Shown in pieces: positions 59,097 through 64,000 of a stretch of DNA of 64,000 bases. This stretch comes from Candidatus Undinarchaeales archaeon (lineage in GTDB: Archaea > SpSt-1190 > JASMDC01). The first letter of the stretch is position 1; every line of letters starts with the position of its first letter. Below the pieces are notes generated by a model. The model had not been told where the DNA came from and did not search any database. It was given only the letters and a program-made list of their open reading frames with translations. The position numbers and the translations under genes are program-made. Location: NCBI GenBank assembly GCA_030753015.1, contig JASMDC010000005.1, positions 62,001 through 126,000 of the forward strand. The letters run 5' to 3'.

Positions 59097-61235
59097 ATGC
59101 TCCTCACCGCGCTCTGGCGACTGTGCGGTCTTGCGGTCGTTTTCGTGCTCCCTGCCATCGCCGCCGCTCGTCTCCTGCACGATCGTCGTTCATCAGAGGG
59201 CCATCCGGCGTTCCTGGCCATCCCCCTCGCCCTCGCTATTGTGCCCCCGGCTGCTCTGGGACTGGCCTTCCTCCTTGACACCCTCGTCACCCCCGCGCTC
59301 CTCGTCGCCACATCCCTATTCCTTTCCGCTCTGCTCTGGGCCGCACGGACGCGTCATCCCTCGGTCGAGCCTCCACCCCTTGGCCTAGTTCTCCCCGCAG
59401 CGGCAGTGCTCGTCCTCGTCCTTGGTCTTCTCGTGGACATCCACCCGCCCCTCGGAGAGCTCCCCTTCGAGCAGAATCCGTGGAGACGGTGCACGCACGT
59501 GGCCGTGTACGACACGGTCGGTGTCGGGAGTGTCACCTGGCTCTACCGTATCCGGATGGAGATCTATTCACCCTTCTTCCCGCATTACACGCGGAGCGTC
59601 CACAGGGGGCTCCCGTTACCTGGCCCTGGACGTGAGAGTGAGCGAGATGTCTCTGAAACGGATGACGAAGTATACGTGTTCCCGGCCACGGCTGCGCTTC
59701 CTGCAGACTACATCACTAACGGATACGTGAACATCGGCGATCAGCGGCTGGGTAACACGGCCATCTTCAGCGCCCTCTTCCCCTTCCTGGGGAGCTACAC
59801 GTTCCATGTCGCTTTCGCCCTAGCCCTATTGGGGACCGTGCTCGCCACGGCGGCCGCGTCCTGGCGGTTGTCGGGAGCGGGCTGGCCCGTCGCGTTCAGC
59901 GCGGCCCTGGCATTGCTCATGCCCCTGGCAACTCACTTCAGCCATGACTTCCTCTTCCTGGTCCCCGACACCCTTTTCGCCGCTTGCCTCGCTGCCGCCC
60001 TCATCGCCCTAGCTCTCGAACGTCCCTCATACCGGGGATGGCTCCTGGCCGGGATGCTCGCCGGCATGCTGCTAAGCGTCAGGGACGTGGCATTGCTCTG
60101 CCTCCCTGCGTTCGCGGTCCCGCTCTCCCGGGCATCACGACCACGGTCCGCGGTCGCGCTGTTCGCGATAGGTGCGCTCGTTACCCTCTTCCCAACGATG
60201 TACGTCCAGCAGTATGCCTACGGCAGCGCGTGGACGAGCCCGGGGGTGGCCAAGTTCCCGGGCAACGGTATCGAGTACTCCTTCCTGGGAGCACGCACGA
60301 CGTTACCGCTCTTCCTCAACTGGCCTTTCCATGAGACCATCGTACGCACGCCCACGAGCCCGGTCCCGACGTTCCTCTACCTGCCCTTGGTCATGGCGCT
60401 CCTCTTCGGTACCACAGGGAGCGCGCTCGTCCTGGCAGGGCTCTGGTACTCCGGTGAACGGCGCATGCTCCTGCTCTGGACGGTCCCGCTGGTCCTATTC
60501 CTCGCCGTGCAGGAGGACTGGGACGTGGTTAAGACGAGTCTCGCCTACCTCTGGCTCCCGGCGCTCTGGATCGCTGCCCCCGAGGGTTTGCGCGCGTTCT
60601 CCGGACGCCGCGGAATCGCAGCCATTTTGCTACTCACACTCGTCCTCTCGCTCACGGTGCGCTTTGCAGCGAATGTTGAGTTCGATACGGATCCGCGGTG
60701 GACCGATGCCTATGGGCTCGACCTCGATCCTTCGTACCTCGGGCCACAGACGGATACCCTCGCGACGGGACACCCCCTCCCGCTGCTCCCCACAAGGCTC
60801 CCATTCTCGCCCTCCAGGCTGCTTGACGAGCTCGGTCATGTCGGGGACGACCGCCCCATCCAGGACCGCACCGTCCTCCTGCCGCGGTTCAACCTAGAGA
60901 CCGGGCCTGTTAATCTGGACCTGCGGACCGTTCCGGCTCAGCAGCTCAGGTTCGCCCTCGGTGCCATGTCCGGCCTCGGCGCCCCACGCTCCGTACGGGT
61001 GCCTGGAGGCCACATCATCACCTTCCCGCGAGAAGGGGGAGGCGCATGTATGTACGTGGAGGTCGCGGTTACTGCCGAAGGGGATGGCCTCGTAATCGAC
61101 CTCGTGCCCCTCGGTCCCGGCGACCTGGGCATCACCTGCCCAGAAGACCTGCAACGCAATCCCCTCGGTGAGTTCTTCGTCTGGACCGACCGTCCCATCG
61201 AGCTCCGGACGGACAGCGCCTGGGACCGTACATGA
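59097..61235 (+). CDS. polytopic membrane protein, GT-C glycosyltransferase-like (copy 2)
   Basis: 712-residue paralogue of the preceding gene with the same plan: CTHVAVYDTVGVGSVTW, DYITNGYVNIGDQRLGNTAI, FLVPDTLFAACLAAAL, SVRDVALLCL and NWPFHETIVRTPTSPVPT. Divergence is spread over the whole protein, so the duplication is not recent, yet the 37-base promoter block is nearly unchanged. It is probably involved in cell-surface glycan or lipid work. Leaderless ATG. Confidence 0.65.
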   Translation: MLLTALWRLCGLAVVFVLPAIAAARLLHDRRSSEGHPAFLAIPLALAIVPPAALGLAFLLDTLVTPALLVATSLFLSALLWAARTRHPSVEPPPLGLVLPAAAVLVLVLGLLVDIHPPLGELPFEQNPWRRCTHVAVYDTVGVGSVTWLYRIRMEIYSPFFPHYTRSVHRGLPLPGPGRESERDVSETDDEVYVFPATAALPADYITNGYVNIGDQRLGNTAIFSALFPFLGSYTFHVAFALALLGTVLATAAASWRLSGAGWPVAFSAALALLMPLATHFSHDFLFLVPDTLFAACLAAALIALALERPSYRGWLLAGMLAGMLLSVRDVALLCLPAFAVPLSRASRPRSAVALFAIGALVTLFPTMYVQQYAYGSAWTSPGVAKFPGNGIEYSFLGARTTLPLFLNWPFHETIVRTPTSPVPTFLYLPLVMALLFGTTGSALVLAGLWYSGERRMLLLWTVPLVLFLAVQEDWDVVKTSLAYLWLPALWIAAPEGLRAFSGRRGIAAILLLTLVLSLTVRFAANVEFDTDPRWTDAYGLDLDPSYLGPQTDTLATGHPLPLLPTRLPFSPSRLLDELGHVGDDRPIQDRTVLLPRFNLETGPVNLDLRTVPAQQLRFALGAMSGLGAPRSVRVPGGHIITFPREGGGACMYVEVAVTAEGDGLVIDLVPLGPGDLGITCPEDLQRNPLGEFFVWTDRPIELRTDSAWDRT

Positions 61236-61258
61236 GGGCTGCGGACCGTACAGGTCAG

Positions 61259-61268
61259 GTTTAAGAGG
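61259..61268 (+). promoter_or_regulatory. TATA-like box of purA
   Basis: GTTTAAGAGG, about 50 bases before the chosen purA start. A transcript beginning near 61288 would open with the hairpin at 61292. Confidence 0.4.
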
Positions 61269-61291
61269 CTTTGGGTGGTATCGCCAAACGA

Positions 61292-61306
61292 CCGCTCCCA
61301 GAGCGG
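61292..61306 (+). other. short hairpin in the purA leader
   Basis: CCGCTC-CCA-GAGCGG, a six-pair stem with a three-base loop next to the start codon at 61314 and overlapping the GGAAAG ribosome site. It could modulate translation; chance is possible at this size. Confidence 0.35.
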
Positions 61307-61313
61307 AAAGGTT

Positions 61314-62651
61314 GTGATTCCAATACCAGTTCTGAGCATTGTCGGATCGCAGTGGGGCGACGAGGGAAAGGGCAAGATCGTGGACGCCGTGTCCGAGAAC
61401 GCTGACATGATCGTGCGCTATCAGGGCGGCGACAACGCCGGCCACACGGTGATGGTCGAGGACCGGACCTACAAATTCCATGTCCTCCCAGCGGGTGTGC
61501 TCCGGGGGATCCGGAGCCTCGTTGCTAGCGAGGTCGTCGTGAACCCGGCCCAGGTGAAGCGCGAGCTCGACGCCCTCGAGCGCGAGGCCAACCTAGGGAT
61601 CGATCCCCGATGTCACGTCATCATCCCCTACCACGTTGCCATGGACCTGGCCAAGGAGGCACACCGGGCAAAGACCACGGGCGCTGCCATCGGCACCACC
61701 GCTCGGGGCATCGGGCCCTGTTACTCTGATGCTGCGGACCGCACGGGCATCACCTTCTTCGAGTTCGTGGGGGACCCGAAGGTCCTGGAAAAGCGCATCC
61801 GCGATAACTTCATCCTCAAAGAGAAGTACCTCCGGGCCGTGTACGACGAGGGTATGACCGTGATCCGTGAAGGAAAGCGTGTGGAGACCACCGCGGACGA
61901 GATCGTGGCAGAGTACATCGAGCTCGGCAAGCTCCTACGCCCCTACCTCACCGATGTTTCCATAGAGGTCAACGATGCCATCGCGGCAGGTAAGAACGTG
62001 GTGTTCGAGGGGGCACAGGGGACGCTCCTTGACCTTTACTTCGGTAACTACCCCAAGGTCACCAGCTCTCACCCCATGACCGGTGCTGCATTCACCAGCG
62101 TGGGCATGCCACCGATGGCCATCCAGAGCATCGGTATCATGAAGGCCTACGTCACCAAGGTCGGCTCGGGTCCCGTGGTCACGTGCCTTGACGGCGGACG
62201 ATGGCCTGTGGACGAGTCGGCATCGGAGCCGGATGCCATCGAGATCCGGAAGCAGGGCAAGGAGTATGGTGCCACCACCGGCCGCGCCCGGCGCGTGGGA
62301 TGGCTCGACCTGGTCGTCCAGCGATACTCCAACCGTATCAACGGCTTTACCGACATGGCCCTCACCAAGCTGGACGTCCTGGCGGGCATGGACACGATCA
62401 AGATCTGCGTCGCCTACGAGTGCGACGGTGAGACGATCACCGACTACCCCTCCTGGGATCTGGAAAAGCTGGCACGATGCGAACCTGTGTACAAGGATTT
62501 CCCTGGCTTCCAGAAGGTAGAAGACGAGAACGCTCAGCAGATCATCGCTTTCATCGAGAGCGAGATGGGCGTGCCCATCACCATCCTATCCACTGGCCCC
62601 GGCCGCACCGAGACGGTGTACCGCGGATTCGAGGGTCTGTCAGGGCAGTAG
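61314..62651 (+). CDS. purA: adenylosuccinate synthetase
   Basis: First step from IMP to AMP, with GTP and aspartate. VGSQWGDEGKGKIVDAVSE is the GTP loop with the catalytic aspartate, GGDNAGHTV the IMP-site histidine stretch, GTTARGIGPCYSDAADRTGI the flexible loop, and EGAQGTLLDLYFG and TGRARRVGWLDLV later blocks. The frame is open to a GTG at 61275, but the conserved sequence begins just after the GTG at 61314, which has GGAAAG upstream (445 residues). Start choice is uncertain by a few codons. Confidence 0.93.
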   Translation: MIPIPVLSIVGSQWGDEGKGKIVDAVSENADMIVRYQGGDNAGHTVMVEDRTYKFHVLPAGVLRGIRSLVASEVVVNPAQVKRELDALEREANLGIDPRCHVIIPYHVAMDLAKEAHRAKTTGAAIGTTARGIGPCYSDAADRTGITFFEFVGDPKVLEKRIRDNFILKEKYLRAVYDEGMTVIREGKRVETTADEIVAEYIELGKLLRPYLTDVSIEVNDAIAAGKNVVFEGAQGTLLDLYFGNYPKVTSSHPMTGAAFTSVGMPPMAIQSIGIMKAYVTKVGSGPVVTCLDGGRWPVDESASEPDAIEIRKQGKEYGATTGRARRVGWLDLVVQRYSNRINGFTDMALTKLDVLAGMDTIKICVAYECDGETITDYPSWDLEKLARCEPVYKDFPGFQKVEDENAQQIIAFIESEMGVPITILSTGPGRTETVYRGFEGLSGQ

Positions 62652-62663
62652 GTCCCCATCCGT

Positions 62664-63950
62664 TCAGTCCGCAGTCAGTTCCTTAGCGATGCCACGTACA
62701 CGCTTTAGTATGTCGTCCACCGGGAACGTGAACGCTCTATCCCGATAGAGGAACCTGCCCCCGACGAGCGTATCAGTGACATCCCCTCCCTGTGCAGCAT
62801 AGACCAGATTCGAGACCGGATCGTGGCACGGGATGAGCCGCGGCGAGTCGAGGTCCAGGAGCACCATGTCCGCCAGTTTTCCCTCCTCGATGGAGCCGAG
62901 GTCTGCCTCGACGTGCATCACCCGGGCCGCGTCGATGGTCGCCATATCCATCACGCGGCGGGCAGGCATGACGGTCGCATCCATGTTCGCCGCCTTGTGT
63001 ACGAGAGCGCACACCTTCATCTCCTCAAGCATGTCGAGGTTGTTGTTCGAGACGTTCGAGTCGGTGCCCAGGCCCACGGGCACTCCGACCTTGTCCAAGA
63101 GGGCCATGGGGGGCACTCCGCCCACAGCGAGCTTCATGTTGGACGTGGGATTATGGGAAACGGTCACGCCCTTGTCGGCCATGAGCCGGACGTCATCCTT
63201 ATCCAGATGGACGCAGTGGAACGCGATGGTGGGCAGGTCGAACACCCCGAGGTCCGCCAGATACCGGGGGGGGCGCTTGCCCTTGTCCTTCACCATGTTC
63301 TCGACCTCGCCCGCGGTCTCGGAAAGGTGTATCTGGATGGGGACCTCATGCTTCCTGGCCACATCCATGGCCATGTGCAGAGTCTCTTCCGAGCACGTGT
63401 AGGGGGCATGGGGGGATATGTCCGGGTAGATGAGCGGGTGTTTCTTGGAGGCCCGGCACAGAGCATCGGCCGAGCGCTTGTACTCCTCGGGCCCCGAGGC
63501 CATGTTCGTGGGGAAGTCCAGGAATATACCACCGGGAGCAAATCGCATGCCTACCGTCTCTGTAGCCCGGCACCCCTGCTCGGGCCAAAAGTACATGTCA
63601 TGGCAGAAGGTGGTCCCGGAGGACACCATCTCCAGCTGGGCGAGCACGGTGGAATAGTACACGGCCTCCTCTGTGAGCTTTGCTTCGGTCGGCCAGATGC
63701 GCTCCTCGAGCCAGGGCATGAGGGCCATGTCGTCAGCAAAACCCCGCATGAACGACATGCCCGTATGACTGTGGGTATTGATAAGACCAGGGATGACGAT
63801 CCGCCGAGACGCGTCGACCACCTCGTCGACCTTATCGGGCAGGTCCTTACCGACCTTGGCGATGCGGTCGCCGTCGATGAGCACATCACCGCGGAACACG
63901 CGGCGCTTGTGATCCTGGGTCACCAGCAGTCCGTTCTTGATGAGCAGCAT
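62664..63950 (-). CDS. amidohydrolase, SAH/5-methylthioadenosine deaminase-like
   Basis: 428-residue amidohydrolase of the MtaD/DadD family. INTHSHTGMSFMRGFADDM is the HxH metal site with the family loop, IQIHLSETAGEVENM and FHCVHLDKDDVRLM give further metal and base residues, and GLGTDSNVSNNNLDML the aspartate. Members deaminate SAH, MTA, 5'-deoxyadenosine or adenosine to inosine forms. It would supply AhcY with S-inosylhomocysteine or feed IMP salvage near purA. An AGGTGA ribosome site and CATAAAGATA (63981-63990) precede the ATG. Confidence 0.9.
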   Translation of the reverse strand: MLLIKNGLLVTQDHKRRVFRGDVLIDGDRIAKVGKDLPDKVDEVVDASRRIVIPGLINTHSHTGMSFMRGFADDMALMPWLEERIWPTEAKLTEEAVYYSTVLAQLEMVSSGTTFCHDMYFWPEQGCRATETVGMRFAPGGIFLDFPTNMASGPEEYKRSADALCRASKKHPLIYPDISPHAPYTCSEETLHMAMDVARKHEVPIQIHLSETAGEVENMVKDKGKRPPRYLADLGVFDLPTIAFHCVHLDKDDVRLMADKGVTVSHNPTSNMKLAVGGVPPMALLDKVGVPVGLGTDSNVSNNNLDMLEEMKVCALVHKAANMDATVMPARRVMDMATIDAARVMHVEADLGSIEEGKLADMVLLDLDSPRLIPCHDPVSNLVYAAQGGDVTDTLVGGRFLYRDRAFTFPVDDILKRVRGIAKELTAD

Positions 63951-63979
63951 GGTCGTTCACCTAGATCACGGGGGTGTGA

Positions 63980-63992
63980 GTATCTTTATGTA
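63980..63992 (-). promoter_or_regulatory. TATA-like box of the deaminase gene
   Basis: Minus strand ATACATAAAGATA, about 36 bases before the ATG, leaving a leader of about ten bases with AGGTGA. Confidence 0.45.
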
Positions 63993-64000
63993 TCTACGGG

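Overview
This window reads as archaeal chromosomal DNA of fairly high GC from a heterotroph with quinone-linked respiration. The archaeal call rests on AT-rich TATA boxes about 25-28 bases before many start codons (apparent leaderless transcripts), strong GGAGGTGAT-type ribosome sites on other genes, a thiolase/DUF35 pair, a DUF116 protein, an MNT/HEPN pair and cell-surface proteins with a C-terminal membrane anchor. A lineage such as Thermoplasmatota is a guess; no rRNA or tRNA gene was recognised to fix it.

Region 1 (1-35 kb) is a catabolic block. In order it holds a 3-hydroxyacyl-CoA dehydrogenase and an acyl-CoA dehydrogenase; a membrane-bound molybdopterin oxidoreductase (catalytic, FeS and NrfD-like subunits) with an MBL hydrolase upstream; and a full reductive pyrimidine route (PreT, PreA, ureidopropionase, dihydropyrimidinase, class III aminotransferase, with a methylmalonate-semialdehyde dehydrogenase convergent to it). 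Next come an acetyl/propionyl-CoA synthetase; a leucine-type carboxylase operon (biotin ligase, methylcrotonyl-CoA carboxylase beta, methylglutaconyl-CoA hydratase, biotin carboxylase, separate biotin carrier); a thiolase and crotonase; a thiolase-like/DUF35/acyl-CoA dehydrogenase/ETF operon facing an ETF:quinone oxidoreductase; and an acyl-CoA synthetase. Together these would oxidise pyrimidines, branched amino acids and fatty acids to acetyl-CoA and propionyl-CoA and send the electrons to quinone.

Region 2 (35-39 kb) is a boundary. A second acyl-CoA synthetase follows the first but uses almost only CGN arginine codons, unlike the AGG-rich mix before it. A 403-base gap then holds a 20-bp-arm inverted repeat, followed by an MNT/HEPN pair with a repeated ATACCA-N5-TGGTAT operator and a stretch that looks like a decayed transposase.

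Region 3 (39-64 kb) keeps the CGN arginine preference and is rich in leaderless genes. It holds small Cys-rich and DUF116 membrane proteins, a GATase, a tandem pair of HTH regulators, NAD synthetase divergent from an asparagine-synthetase-like protein that lacks its glutaminase cysteine, and two very large secreted Cys-rich proteins (one with Kazal-like domains, one with a membrane anchor). These are followed by dodecin, an Lrp regulator divergent from AhcY with shared palindromes, a membrane HExxH metallopeptidase, two tandem paralogous polytopic proteins with a duplicated promoter, PurA, and an SAH/MTA deaminase-like amidohydrolase.

All calls come from reading the sequence by eye. Family names rest on motifs, and no database search was run.
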